From contig NZ_BMWE01000013.1 of the NCBI RefSeq assembly GCF_014651075.1, positions 62,001-126,000 of the forward strand: a stretch of 64,000 bases of DNA. The letters are read 5' to 3'. How positions within the stretch are numbered: position 1 is the stretch's first letter; the number at the start of each line of letters is the position of its first letter. Shown one piece after another: positions 49,811 to 59,014 of this stretch. Both the position numbers and the translations under genes were made by a program. This stretch comes from Streptomyces djakartensis. Its GTDB lineage: Bacteria > Actinomycetota > Actinomycetes > Streptomycetales > Streptomycetaceae. The notes below the pieces were generated by a model. The model was not told the origin of the DNA. It did not search any database and saw only the letters and a list, made by a program, of their open reading frames with translations.

Positions 49811-52027
49811 ATGGGGGACAGCAGACTCATCCACGGCCGGTACCGGCTGCTGGACCTGATCGGGCGCGGCGGCATGGGCGAGGTGTGGCGCGCACGGGAC
49901 GAGTCCCTGGGCCGGCACGTCGCCGTCAAGTGCCTGAAGCCGCCGAGTCCGCACCACGACCACGCCTTCACCCGTGTGCTGCGGGAGCGGTTCCGCCGTG
50001 AGGCCCGGGTGGCCGCCGCGCTCCAGCACCGGGGCATCACCGTCGTCCACGACTTCGGCGAGTCCGACGGTGTCCTGTACCTCGTCATGGAACTGCTGGA
50101 CGGCCGCAACCTCAGCCAGCTCCTGGAGGACAACGGGCACGATCCCCTGCCGCTCGCGGACGTGGTCGAGATCGCCGAGCAGGTCGCCGCCGCCCTCGCC
50201 TACTGTCACGAGCAGGGCATCGTCCACCGCGACCTGAAGCCCGCCAACATCGTGCGGATCAGCGACGGCACGGTGAAGATCTGCGACTTCGGCATCGCCC
50301 GCCTCGGCCACGACATCGGCTTCACGTCCCGGCTGACCGGCACCGGCATCACCATGGGCACCCCGCACTACATGTCCCCGGAACAGATCAGCGGCACCGA
50401 GGTCGACCAGCGCAGTGACCTCTACTCGTTCGGCTGCGTGCTCTACGAGATCGCCACCGGCGCACCGCCGTTCGACCTCGACGACGCCTGGGCGGTCCTC
50501 ATCGGCCACCGCGACACCCCGCCCCGCCCGCCGCGCGAGCACCGGCCCGAACTGCCCGAGTACCTCGAGCGGATCGTCCTGGACCTGCTCGCCAAGGAAC
50601 CCGGACGACGTCCCGGCGACGCCCGCGAGCTGGCCCGCCGGATCAGCGCGCACCGGGCCGCGCCTGCGTACGTGCCGACCGTCCCGGCGGTCCGGCACGC
50701 CCCGCAGGTCATGGCGCACGAGGGACGTCTGCCGTCCTGGACCCGCGGTATGACGACCGGTCACAAGGCGGCCGGGGCCGGGTCGCTCACCGGTCCGCCG
50801 GACCCGGGCGCCGGACTGTCCGGCGAGTGGATCGCCCGGCCTCCCGCCGGCCCCGTCCAGGACCCCGTTCCCGAAGTCCGGCCCGCACCGTCACCGCAGG
50901 TCCTGACCGCCCTGGCCGGGCGGCACAACGCGGGCCTGAGCCTGGGCCGCCTCGGCCGCTGGGCCGAGGCGGGGGAGGTGCACCGGGCGGTCGCCGCCGA
51001 GCGCGGGCACCTCCTCGGACCCGATCACCCCGACACCCTCGCCAGCCGCTACGAGGTCGCCTTCGCCCTCAGCCGTACCGGCCGCGCCCAGGACGCCCTG
51101 CGCGAGTACAAGCACGTCGCCGAGGCGAGGATCCGCACGCTCGGCGCCGACCATCCCGACACCCTGGCCGCACGGCAGGAGATGGCGTACGTGCTCGGAC
51201 GGCTGGGCCGTCCCTTCGACGCCCACCGGGTGTACACGTCGGTGCTCACCGCCCGTGAACGCGTCATGGGCGCCGATCACCCCGACACCCTGCGCTGCCG
51301 GCACAACCTCGCCTTCAACCTCAGCCGCCTCGGCCGTCTGGAGGACTCCCACCGCATGGCCCGCGAGGTGGCCGCCGCCCGTGCCCGGGTGCTCGGACCC
51401 GACCACCCGGACACTCTCGTCACCCGCTTCGAGGTCGCCTACGCGCTCGGCCGGCTGGGCCGCTGGGCCGAGGCCCTGGAGACCTACCGCGAGGTCGCCG
51501 AGGCCCGCGCCCATGCCCTCGGACCCGACCACCCCGACACCTTCGCCGCCCGGCACGAGATCGGCATCAGCCTGGGCCGCCTGGGCCGCAGCGCGGAGGC
51601 CCTGGACGTCTACGACGACCTGACCGAGGACCGTACCCGCGTCCAGGGCCCCCGCCACCCCGAGACACTGCGCGCCCGCCACGGCCGCTGCGTCAACCTG
51701 GGGCGGCTGGGCCGCTGGGAGGAGGCCCTGGCCGAGTCCCGCGAGGTGAGCGAGATCCGCGAGCGGGCCCTCGGCTCCGACCATCCGGACACCCTGGTCA
51801 GCCGTCGCGAGGTCGCCGTCGGCCTGGGCTGGCTGGGCCGCTGGGCCGAGGCGCTCACCGCGTACCGGCAGGTGGCCGCCGCTCGCGAAGACCTCCTCGG
51901 CGCCGATCACCCCGACACCCTCGCCAGCCGCGACGACGAGGCGCACTGCCTCCAGCGACTGGGCCGCAACACCGAGGCGGCGGCGCTCTACCGCAGAGTG
52001 GCCGACCTGCGCCAGCAGCGCGCGTAG
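49811..52027 (+). CDS. Serine/threonine protein kinase with C-terminal tetratricopeptide-like repeats
   Basis: This 738-residue soluble kinase has no transmembrane segment. The kinase domain (about residues 10-280) has the glycine loop 'GRGGMGEVW', Lys40, catalytic Asp141 ('HRDLKPAN') and Asp159 ('DFG'). After a linker of about 85 residues, nine kinesin-light-chain-type TPR repeats of 42 residues run from residue 371 to the end. Bacterial Hanks kinases usually sense through PASTA or membrane parts; here the repeats probably bind a protein partner. Substrates are unknown. Confidence 0.93.
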   Translation: MGDSRLIHGRYRLLDLIGRGGMGEVWRARDESLGRHVAVKCLKPPSPHHDHAFTRVLRERFRREARVAAALQHRGITVVHDFGESDGVLYLVMELLDGRNLSQLLEDNGHDPLPLADVVEIAEQVAAALAYCHEQGIVHRDLKPANIVRISDGTVKICDFGIARLGHDIGFTSRLTGTGITMGTPHYMSPEQISGTEVDQRSDLYSFGCVLYEIATGAPPFDLDDAWAVLIGHRDTPPRPPREHRPELPEYLERIVLDLLAKEPGRRPGDARELARRISAHRAAPAYVPTVPAVRHAPQVMAHEGRLPSWTRGMTTGHKAAGAGSLTGPPDPGAGLSGEWIARPPAGPVQDPVPEVRPAPSPQVLTALAGRHNAGLSLGRLGRWAEAGEVHRAVAAERGHLLGPDHPDTLASRYEVAFALSRTGRAQDALREYKHVAEARIRTLGADHPDTLAARQEMAYVLGRLGRPFDAHRVYTSVLTARERVMGADHPDTLRCRHNLAFNLSRLGRLEDSHRMAREVAAARARVLGPDHPDTLVTRFEVAYALGRLGRWAEALETYREVAEARAHALGPDHPDTFAARHEIGISLGRLGRSAEALDVYDDLTEDRTRVQGPRHPETLRARHGRCVNLGRLGRWEEALAESREVSEIRERALGSDHPDTLVSRREVAVGLGWLGRWAEALTAYRQVAAAREDLLGADHPDTLASRDDEAHCLQRLGRNTEAAALYRRVADLRQQRA
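50921..52024 (+). repeat. Nine tandem 126-base repeats encoding 42-residue TPR units
   Basis: Eight full units (50921-51928) and a partial ninth (51929-52024) share the pattern 'RLGRWAEAL' and end in 'LGPDHPDTLAS'. The near-identical 'GADHPDTLA' or 'GPDHPDTLA' boundaries recur every 126 bases, which makes the region prone to unit gain or loss. Confidence 0.9.
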
Positions 52028-52216
52028 CAGGCGCCGCGCGGCCGGTGGGCGCGCCGGTGGCGGGTTCCCGCGAGGGTGGGGGTGAGGTGCCGGTGGGGCG
52101 GGTGCGCTGGGCTTCGTCGGTAGGGCGCGCCGGTGGTGATCGTGTGGAGGCTGCCGACGGGGCGAGCGCCTGGCCGCCGTCTGTCCGAGCGGGATCACCC
52201 CGTGCTACGAAGAACC

Positions 52217-53794
52217 ATGACCGCACCCGAGGGACCCCGCGCACACCGGACGTACGACGCCGTCATCGTCGGCGGCGGCCACAACGGCCTGGTCGCCGCC
52301 GCCTACCTGGCCCGGGCCGGGCGCTCCGTGCTGCTCCTGGAGCGGCTGGACCACACCGGCGGCGCGGCGGTGTCCACCCGGCCCTTCGCCGGGGTCGACG
52401 CCCGGCTGTCCCGCTACTCCTACCTGGTCAGCCTGCTGCCGAAGAAGATCGTCCGGGAGCTCGGTCTGGACTTCCGGGTCCGCACCCGGACCGTCTCCTC
52501 CTACACCCCGGCCGAACGCGACGGCCGGCCCACCGGGCTCCTCGTCGGCGGCGGTGAACGGCGGACCAGGGAGGCCTTCGCCCGGCTCACCGGCTCCGAC
52601 CGCGAGTACCGGGCCTGGCAGGAGTTCTACGGCATGACCGGCCGCGTGGCCCAGCGGATCTTCCCGACCCTCACGGAGCCCCTGCCCACCCGCGAGGAAC
52701 TGCGTCGCCGCCTCGACGACAAGGAGGCCTGGCGGACGCTGTTCGAGGAGCCGATCGGGGTCGCCGTCGAGGAGCGCTTCGCCGACGACCTGGTGCGCGG
52801 CGTCGTCCTCACCGACGCGCTCATCGGCACCTTCGCCGACGCCCACGACCCGGCCCTGAAGCAGAACCGCTGCTTCCTCTACCACGTGATCGGCGGCGGC
52901 ACCGGCGACTGGGACGTGCCGGTCGGAGGCATGGGTGCCCTCACCGACGCGCTGGCCGACGCGGCGCGAGCGGCGGGCGCCGTCATCGCCACCGGCCACG
53001 AGGCGCTGCGTGTCGTCACGGACGGCCGGACGGCAGAGGTCACCTACCGCACGGCCGACGGCGAGGGCACCGTCGCAGCCCGGCACGTCCTGGTGAACGC
53101 CTCACCGCAGGCCCTGGCGGAACTGACCGGCGACACGCCCCCGGAGCCCGCCGAGGGCGCCCAGCTGAAGGTGAACATGCTGCTGGAGCGACTGCCCCGG
53201 CTGCGCGACAGCGCCGTCGACCCGCGCGAGGCGTTCGCCGGCACCTTCCACATCGCCGAGGGCTACGAGCAACTGGCCGCCGCCCACGCCCAGGCCGCCG
53301 CCGGTGAACTGCCCGCGGCGCCGCCCTCCGAGATCTACTGCCACTCGCTCACCGACCCGACCATCCTCGGCCCCGGCCTGGCCGAGCGCGGCTACCAGAC
53401 ACTCACCCTCTTCGGCCTGCACACCCCGGCCCGCCTCTTCGAGCGTGACAACGACGCCGTACGCGAGGACCTCCTCAAGTCGGTACTCGCCCAGCTCGAC
53501 GCCCACCTGGCCGAACCCCTCGCCGACTGCCTGGCCACCGACGCGGACGGACGGCCCTGCATCGAGGCGAAGACGCCGCTCGACCTGGAGCGGGACCTCG
53601 GGCTGCCCGGGGGCAACATCTTCCACCGTGAGCTGAGCTGGCCCCACGCCCAGGACGGAACCGGCCGCTGGGGTGTGGAGACCCGGCACCCGAACGTGCT
53701 GCTCTGCGGGGCCGGTGCGGTGCGCGGCGGCGGTGTGAGCGGGGTGCCGGGGCACAACGCGGCGATGGCCGTGCTGGAAAGCGGAACCGGCTGA
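52217..53794 (+). CDS. NAD(P)/FAD-dependent oxidoreductase, phytoene-dehydrogenase-like
   Basis: The 525-residue flavoprotein begins 'MTAPEGPRAHRTYDAVIVGG'. The FAD fold 'VIVGGGHNGLVAAAYLARAG' is at about residues 16-35, with 'LLERLDHTGGAA' following, and the C-terminal 'CGAGAVRGGGVSGVPGHNAA' closes the FAD site. It fits the CrtI-related group of broad function (pyridine-nucleotide-disulfide oxidoreductase domain 2 type). No carotenoid genes are nearby, so a carotenoid role is unlikely. The ATG follows AAGAA only; a leaderless transcript is possible. Confidence 0.85.
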   Translation: MTAPEGPRAHRTYDAVIVGGGHNGLVAAAYLARAGRSVLLLERLDHTGGAAVSTRPFAGVDARLSRYSYLVSLLPKKIVRELGLDFRVRTRTVSSYTPAERDGRPTGLLVGGGERRTREAFARLTGSDREYRAWQEFYGMTGRVAQRIFPTLTEPLPTREELRRRLDDKEAWRTLFEEPIGVAVEERFADDLVRGVVLTDALIGTFADAHDPALKQNRCFLYHVIGGGTGDWDVPVGGMGALTDALADAARAAGAVIATGHEALRVVTDGRTAEVTYRTADGEGTVAARHVLVNASPQALAELTGDTPPEPAEGAQLKVNMLLERLPRLRDSAVDPREAFAGTFHIAEGYEQLAAAHAQAAAGELPAAPPSEIYCHSLTDPTILGPGLAERGYQTLTLFGLHTPARLFERDNDAVREDLLKSVLAQLDAHLAEPLADCLATDADGRPCIEAKTPLDLERDLGLPGGNIFHRELSWPHAQDGTGRWGVETRHPNVLLCGAGAVRGGGVSGVPGHNAAMAVLESGTG

Positions 53795-53893
53795 ATCACA
53801 CCCCCCTGGCAGGGGCACTCCGGCAGAAGGAACAAATCCGCACAAGCCGGTCGCCCCGCGCGGACGGCCGCACCACCCCCACGGGAGGCTCTC

Positions 53894-54085
53894 ATGGCCG
53901 AGCTCAGCCCGACCGACCTCCAGAAGGCCCTCAAGGGCATGGACTACCCCACGGACAGGCGGCACCTGGTGGAGCGTGCCCGCAGCAATCACGCCGACGA
54001 GAAGGTCGTCAGCACCCTCGACCACCTGAAGGAGGATCGTTTCGACGGACCGAACGAGGTGCAGAAGGCCGTCTTCAACCAGTGA
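53894..54085 (+). CDS. DUF2795 domain small protein
   Basis: This 63-residue protein starts after GGGAGG. It matches DUF2795 ('DLQKALKGMDYPTDRRHLVE' and 'LDHLKEDRFDGPNEVQKAV'), a small helical actinobacterial domain of unknown function, often seen in stress-induced genes. It lies between the oxidoreductase (+) and the serine hydrolase (-), with only 10 bases to the latter's stop. Confidence 0.85.
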   Translation: MAELSPTDLQKALKGMDYPTDRRHLVERARSNHADEKVVSTLDHLKEDRFDGPNEVQKAVFNQ

Positions 54086-54095
54086 CCCGACCGCC

Positions 54096-55877
54096 TCAGT
54101 CGGCCGACGGGGTCCACCCCACCGCCTCGACCCGCGACGCGTCCGCCGGGCGCGTCCCGTCGAACAGGACACCGTCGGCCGTGGTCACACGCAGCCCGTC
54201 CACGTAGCAGCCGCGGCCCACGTACCGCTGGTCCGTGGCGTACCGCCAGCGCAGGGTGAGCCCGCGCTCGGCGGGGAGTCCGGCCGTGAGCAGGTGCCAG
54301 ACGCGGCCCGACCAGCCGGTGACCGAACCCGACGGGTGCTGCCGGGGTTCCTCGTCCGGGCGGGACGTGGTGAAGGGCACCGGGCGCCAGGCCGCGCCGC
54401 CGTCCGTCGTCGCCTCAAGGACCAGGGCGTCGGCCTTCGGCTCGGTGTCCCACCACAGCGCGCACCGCAGCCGCGCCCCGCCGGACGAGGTGTCGAGCGC
54501 GGGCAGCGTGAGCGTCGCCACCGCGGAGACGGCCATCCCGGAGAACCAGGCGGTGCGTCCCCGTACCGGCCGCACCGGCACGGCGCGTGCCAGATGGTTC
54601 GCCGCCGCGACCCTGGGAGCGGACCCGGAACGCCAACTTCGCACCGGGTGCACGGAGTTCCCGAGAAGCACGAGAAACGAGTCGGTCGTCGGGTCGAGCA
54701 CCAGGGAGGTCCCCGTGAAACCCGTGTGGCCGGCGCTGCGCGGCGTGGCCATGGCGCCCATGTACCAGTGCTGGTAGAGCTCGAAGCCGAGCCCGTGCTC
54801 GTCACCGGGGAACGCGGTGTTGAAGTCGGTGAACATCAGCTCCACCGACTCGGGCGCCATGACGCGGGTCCGGCCGTAGACACCGCCGTTGAGCAGCGTC
54901 CGGCCGAGGACCGCGAGGTCCCACGCGTCGGAGAACACGCCCGCGTGCCCCGCCACCCCGCCCAGGCTGAAGGCGTTCTCGTCGTGAACTTGGCCCCACA
55001 CCAGCCCCCGGTCGAGACCGGACCACGGTGGGCGCGCGTCCTCCGTGGCCGCGATCTCCGGGCGCCAGGAGGCGGGCGGGTTGTAGCGGGTGCGGCGCAG
55101 GCCGAGCGGCTCGGTGATCTCGTCCCGCAGCAGGGCGTCCAGGGTGCGGCCCGTGATCCGCTCCAGCACCAGCTGGAGCGAGATGAGGTTCAGGTCCGAG
55201 TACAGATACGCCGTGCCCGGCGCGCTGACCGGCTTCTCGTCCCAGACGAGCTGGAGCTTCTCCTCGTAGGTCGGCGCGCTGTACAGCGGGATCCAGGCGC
55301 GCAAGCCCGAGGTGTGGGTGAGGAGCTGACGGACCGTGATGTCCTGCTTGCCCGCGCGCGCGAAGTCCGGCAGGTACGAGGCGACCGTCGCCTCCAGCCG
55401 CAGCTTGCCCCGCTCCATCTGCTGCACGGCGAGGAGCGAGGTGAACAGCTTCGACACCGAAGCCAGGTCGAAGACGGTGTCCTCGGCCATCGGGATCTGC
55501 TCGTCCGCCGGGAACTCGACGCCGGTGCCGGTCTTCTCGTCGTAGGCCCGGTAGCGCACCGCCATGCCGATGGCCCGGTGCAGGGCGACGGTGCCGCCCC
55601 GTCCGGCGAGCAGCACGGCGCCCGCGTACCAGGGGTGCGTGGGGGAGGGGCCCAGGAAGGCCTGCGCGTCGCTGACCAGTCGGTGCAGATGGGAGCCGAG
55701 CAGTCCGGCGCGGGCGGCGGATCCCTTCCGCAGGGTGGGGTGGTGGCCGGCCGGTGCCGGGGCGGCCGCGGCGGGGCCGGCGGGCAACGGCGCGAGAGCG
55801 AGCGCACCGCCCAGGGCCATGCCCGCTCCGCACAGTTGACGTCGGGTCAGTTCGCCGCTCGCCGGTCTGTCGGCCAC
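54096..55877 (-). CDS. Secreted serine hydrolase, beta-lactamase family, with C-terminal beta-domain
   Basis: I chose the GTG at 55877, preceded by GAGGAGGAGG, giving 593 residues. A Tat signal is present ('TRRQLCGAGMALGGALALAP'), cleaved near 'AAAAPA'. The class C-type domain (about residues 60-410) has Ser140-x-x-Lys143 ('SVSK') and a Tyr motif ('YLYSDLN'). The last 170 or so residues form a separate beta-rich domain ('LRCALWWDTEPKADALVLEA'), similar to adhesion or carbohydrate-binding sandwiches. It probably acts outside the cell on a peptide or ester bond; beta-lactam resistance is not implied. Confidence 0.88.
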   Translation of the reverse strand: MADRPASGELTRRQLCGAGMALGGALALAPLPAGPAAAAPAPAGHHPTLRKGSAARAGLLGSHLHRLVSDAQAFLGPSPTHPWYAGAVLLAGRGGTVALHRAIGMAVRYRAYDEKTGTGVEFPADEQIPMAEDTVFDLASVSKLFTSLLAVQQMERGKLRLEATVASYLPDFARAGKQDITVRQLLTHTSGLRAWIPLYSAPTYEEKLQLVWDEKPVSAPGTAYLYSDLNLISLQLVLERITGRTLDALLRDEITEPLGLRRTRYNPPASWRPEIAATEDARPPWSGLDRGLVWGQVHDENAFSLGGVAGHAGVFSDAWDLAVLGRTLLNGGVYGRTRVMAPESVELMFTDFNTAFPGDEHGLGFELYQHWYMGAMATPRSAGHTGFTGTSLVLDPTTDSFLVLLGNSVHPVRSWRSGSAPRVAAANHLARAVPVRPVRGRTAWFSGMAVSAVATLTLPALDTSSGGARLRCALWWDTEPKADALVLEATTDGGAAWRPVPFTTSRPDEEPRQHPSGSVTGWSGRVWHLLTAGLPAERGLTLRWRYATDQRYVGRGCYVDGLRVTTADGVLFDGTRPADASRVEAVGWTPSAD

Positions 55878-55983
55878 CGCACGCCCCTCCTCCTCGACCG
55901 CCCCGCATGTCCCATGAAGTATGTCCGCCGCGCGCCCCCGCACATAGACGGCGCGCACGAACCGGCGAGTCCCGGCTCCTGAA

Positions 55984-56025
55984 TCTGACGATGCATCAGA
56001 AAACCCCTTCCGTCCTCCGGAGGAC
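55984..56025. promoter_or_regulatory. Two palindromes in the divergent serine hydrolase / nitronate monooxygenase promoter
   Basis: TCTGACGATGCATCAGA (55984-56000) has 5-bp arms around CGATGCA and resembles TetR-type operators near actinobacterial acyl-CoA metabolism genes. GTCCTCCGGAGGAC (56012-56025) is a perfect 14-bp palindrome that also supplies the GGAGGA of the monooxygenase leader. Confidence 0.5.
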
Positions 56026-56042
56026 TCGGGCATCCTGCGCCC

Positions 56043-57155
56043 ATGCAGACGGAGCTGAGCCAGCAACTGGGAGTCGAGCACGCCGTCTTCGGCTTCACGC
56101 CGTTCCCCGCCGTCGCCGCGGCCATCAGCCGGGCCGGCGGCTTCGGCGTGCTCGGCGCGGTGCGCTACACCGACCCCGACGAGCTCAAACGCGACCTGGA
56201 CTGGGTCGACGGGCATGCCGACGGCCGTCCGTACGGCCTGGACGTGGTGATGCCGGCGAAGAAGGTGGAGGGCGTCACCGAGGCCGACGTCGAAGCGATG
56301 ATCCCCGAGGGGCACCGGCAGTTCGTCCGGGACACCCTCGCCAAGCACGGTGTGCCCGAACTCGCCGAGGGTGAGGCGTCCGGCTGGCGCATCACCGGCT
56401 GGATGGAGCAGGTCGCCCGCACCCAGCTCGACGTCGCCTTCGACTACCCGATCCGGCTCCTCGCCAACGCCCTCGGCTCTCCCCCCGCCGACGTCGTGGC
56501 CCGGGCCCACGACCGCGACGTCCTCGTCGCGGCCCTCGCGGGCAGCGCCCGGCACGCCCGGAAACACAAGGACGCCGGGATCGACATCGTGGTGGCGCAG
56601 GGCTACGAGGCCGGCGGCCACACCGGCGAGATCGCCTCCATGGTGCTCACACCCGAGGTCGTCGACGCCGTGGCCCCGCTGCCCGTCCTGGCCGCCGGCG
56701 GCATCGGCAGCGGCCGGCAGGTGGCGGCCGCGCTCACCCTCGGGGCTCAAGGGGTGTGGCTGGGATCCATATGGCTGACCACCACGGAAGCGGATCTCCA
56801 CTCGCCCGCCCTGACCCGCAAACTGCTCGCGGCGGGTTCCGGCGACACCGTGCGCTCCCGTGCGCTGACCGGCAAGCCGGCCCGCCAGCTGCGCACCGAG
56901 TGGACGGATGCCTGGGACGACCCGGCAGGGCCCGGCACGCTGCCCATGCCGCTGCAGGGCCTGCTCGTCGCCGAGGCCGTCTCACGCATCCAGAAGTACG
57001 AGGTCGAACCCCTGCTCGGCACCCCCGTCGGCCAGATCGTCGGCCGGATGAACAGCGAACGCAGCGTCCGGGCCGTCTTCGACGACCTCACCCGCGGCTT
57101 CGAACAGGCCGTGGACCGCATCAACCGCATCGCCGAAGGGAGCGGCCCGTCATGA
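56043..57155 (+). CDS. Nitronate monooxygenase family protein
   Basis: This 370-residue FMN-dependent TIM-barrel protein has 'GFTPFPAVAAAISRAGGFGVLGA' at the N-terminus, 'DIVVAQGYEAGGHTGEI' (the catalytic-His region) and 'LAAGGIGSGRQVAAALTLGA' for the phosphate site. It oxidises alkyl nitronates or related anions with O2. The stop overlaps the acyl-CoA synthetase start (ATGA), so the two work together, perhaps in lipid or nitro-compound degradation. Confidence 0.9.
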   Translation: MQTELSQQLGVEHAVFGFTPFPAVAAAISRAGGFGVLGAVRYTDPDELKRDLDWVDGHADGRPYGLDVVMPAKKVEGVTEADVEAMIPEGHRQFVRDTLAKHGVPELAEGEASGWRITGWMEQVARTQLDVAFDYPIRLLANALGSPPADVVARAHDRDVLVAALAGSARHARKHKDAGIDIVVAQGYEAGGHTGEIASMVLTPEVVDAVAPLPVLAAGGIGSGRQVAAALTLGAQGVWLGSIWLTTTEADLHSPALTRKLLAAGSGDTVRSRALTGKPARQLRTEWTDAWDDPAGPGTLPMPLQGLLVAEAVSRIQKYEVEPLLGTPVGQIVGRMNSERSVRAVFDDLTRGFEQAVDRINRIAEGSGPS

Positions 57156-58714
57156 GCACACCGGTGAGCACACCCCCGGCGGGCTTCTGGGCCCAGGCCG
57201 CACTGGATCCCCGACGCGAGGTGCTCGTCGCACCCGACGGCGAGCAGTGGACCGCCGGACGGCTGCACGCCGACGCCAACCGCCTCGTGCACGGCCTGCG
57301 CGCGGCCGGGCTGGAACGCGGCGACACCTTCGCGGTGGTCCTGCCCAACGGTGTCGAGTTCCTCACCGCCTATCTCGCCGCCGGCCAGGCCGGGTTCTAC
57401 CTCGTCCCCGTCAACCACCACCTGGTCGGGCCGGAGATCGCATGGATCGTCTCCGACTCCGGCGCCAAGGTCCTCCTCGCCCACGAGCGCTTCGGCGAAG
57501 CGGCACGCGCCGCCGCCGACGAAGCCGGCCTCCCGGCAACCCACCGGTACGCGGTCGGCCCGGTCGAGGGATTCCGCCCGTACACCGAACTACTCGACGG
57601 ACAACCCGAGTCGGCACCCTCCGACCGCACCCTCGGCTGGGTCATGAACTACACCTCGGGCACCACCGGCCGCCCCCGCGGCATCCGCCGCCCCCTGCCC
57701 GGCAAACCACCGGAGGAGGCCTACCTCGGCGGCTTCCTCGGCATCTTCGGCATCCGGCCGTTCGACGACAACGTGCACCTGGTGTGCTCACCGCTCTACC
57801 ACACGGCCGTCCTCCAGTTCGCGGGCGCGTCCCTGCACATCGGTCACCGCCTGGTCCTGATGGACAAATGGACACCCCAGGAGATGCTCCGTCTCATCGA
57901 CGCCCACCGCTGCACCCACACCCACATGGTCCCCACCCAGTTCCACCGCCTCCTCGCCCTGCCGGACGAGGTGAAGGACGGCTACGACGTCTCCTCCATG
58001 CGGCACGCGATCCACGGCGCTGCCCCGTGCCCCGACCACGTGAAGCGGGCCATGCTCGACTGGTGGGGTCCCTGTGTGGAGGAGTACTACGCGGCCAGCG
58101 AGGGCGGTGGTGCCTTCGCCACCGCCGAGGACTGGCTGAAGAAGCCGGGCACCGTCGGCAAGGCCTGGCCCATCAGCGAACTCGCGATCCTCGACGACGA
58201 CGGCAACCGGCTGCCGCCCGGTGAACTCGGCACCGTCTACATGAAGATGAACACCGGCGGCTTCTCGTACCACAAGGACGAGGCCAAGACCCGCAAGAAC
58301 CGCGTCGGCGACTTCTTCACCGTCGGCGACCTGGGTCACCTCGACGAGGACGGCTACCTCTTCCTGCGCGACCGGAAGATCGACCTGATCATCTCCGGCG
58401 GCGTCAACATCTACCCGGCCGAGATCGAGTCGGCGCTGCTCGCCCACCCCGCCGTCGCGGACGCCGCCGTCTTCGGCATCCCGCACGACGACTGGGGCGA
58501 GCAGGTCAAGGCGGTCGTCGAACCGGCCCCCGGGCACCGGCCCGGGCCCGCCCTCGCGGCCGACATCCTCGACCACTGCGCACACCGGCTCGCCGGTTAC
58601 AAGCGGCCCAGGAGTGTCGACTTCATCGCCGACATGCCCCGCGACCCCAACGGCAAGCTGTACAAGCGGCGACTGCGTGAGCCGTACTGGGAGGGCCGGA
58701 CCCGGCGGGTGTGA
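57152..58714 (+). CDS. Acyl-CoA synthetase (AMP-forming)
   Basis: The 520-residue enzyme starts at 'MSTPVSTPPAGFWAQAALD'. It has the ATP loop 'MNYTSGTTGRPRGIRRP', the adenylate motif 'YYAASEGGG', 'TVGDLGHLDEDGYLFLRDRK' and the C-terminal catalytic Lys in 'DPNGKLYKRRLR'. It is translationally coupled to nitronate monooxygenase. It activates a fatty or aromatic acid; the chain length is not evident. Confidence 0.92.
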   Translation: MSTPVSTPPAGFWAQAALDPRREVLVAPDGEQWTAGRLHADANRLVHGLRAAGLERGDTFAVVLPNGVEFLTAYLAAGQAGFYLVPVNHHLVGPEIAWIVSDSGAKVLLAHERFGEAARAAADEAGLPATHRYAVGPVEGFRPYTELLDGQPESAPSDRTLGWVMNYTSGTTGRPRGIRRPLPGKPPEEAYLGGFLGIFGIRPFDDNVHLVCSPLYHTAVLQFAGASLHIGHRLVLMDKWTPQEMLRLIDAHRCTHTHMVPTQFHRLLALPDEVKDGYDVSSMRHAIHGAAPCPDHVKRAMLDWWGPCVEEYYAASEGGGAFATAEDWLKKPGTVGKAWPISELAILDDDGNRLPPGELGTVYMKMNTGGFSYHKDEAKTRKNRVGDFFTVGDLGHLDEDGYLFLRDRKIDLIISGGVNIYPAEIESALLAHPAVADAAVFGIPHDDWGEQVKAVVEPAPGHRPGPALAADILDHCAHRLAGYKRPRSVDFIADMPRDPNGKLYKRRLREPYWEGRTRRV

Positions 58715-58715
58715 G

Positions 58716-58746
58716 GGGGCCGCCGCCCCACCGGAAGCGGCGCCCC
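58716..58746. terminator. Stem-loop after the acyl-CoA synthetase
   Basis: GGGGCCGCCGC (58716-58726) pairs with GCGGCGCCCC (58737-58746) with one bulged base, starting two bases after the stop codon. Confidence 0.6.
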
Positions 58747-58875
58747 GTCGTGCCACTTCTCGCCGGAGAACAGCCGGGTCTGATCGGCGAAGTGCGGCGA
58801 CCCCGGTTCGACGACGGGGAGCAGGTCGGCAGAGTGCGTGCCACCGGGCAGCGGCTGCCGTGCCAGCCCACCGCC
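58726..58875 (-). pseudogene. Relic of a penicillin-acylase family gene (C-terminal fragment)
   Basis: The minus-strand frame reads 'GSPHFADQTRLFSGEKWHDG' after 'LPGGTHSADLLPVVEP', matching the conserved C-terminal 'SPHYADQTRLFS' region of penicillin/aculeacin acylases. Upstream and downstream the resemblance is lost at once and no full gene is present. It fills most of the 300-base gap 58715-59014, which otherwise holds only a terminator and the next promoter. Confidence 0.5.
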
Positions 58876-59014
58876 CGCAGGCCAGGCCCCCGGACACGTC
58901 GACGGCCTTGCCGTCGCTGCCCGTTGCCGCGCCGCCGGGCAGTTGCGGCGCAGGCTCGTGTCACGCACGGCCGGTGCTTGACCTCACTCGGCGGGAGACC
59001 GAGGATCATGTGTC

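Noticed and set aside
50921..52024. Tandem repeat considered as a CRISPR array or satellite
   Set aside because: The units are 126-base in-frame coding repeats of a TPR domain with no unique spacers and no cas genes nearby.
58715..59014. Possible small genes on the plus strand between the two acyl-CoA synthetases
   Set aside because: The translations are arginine/proline-rich without motifs; the minus-strand acylase fragment is the only recognisable signal.
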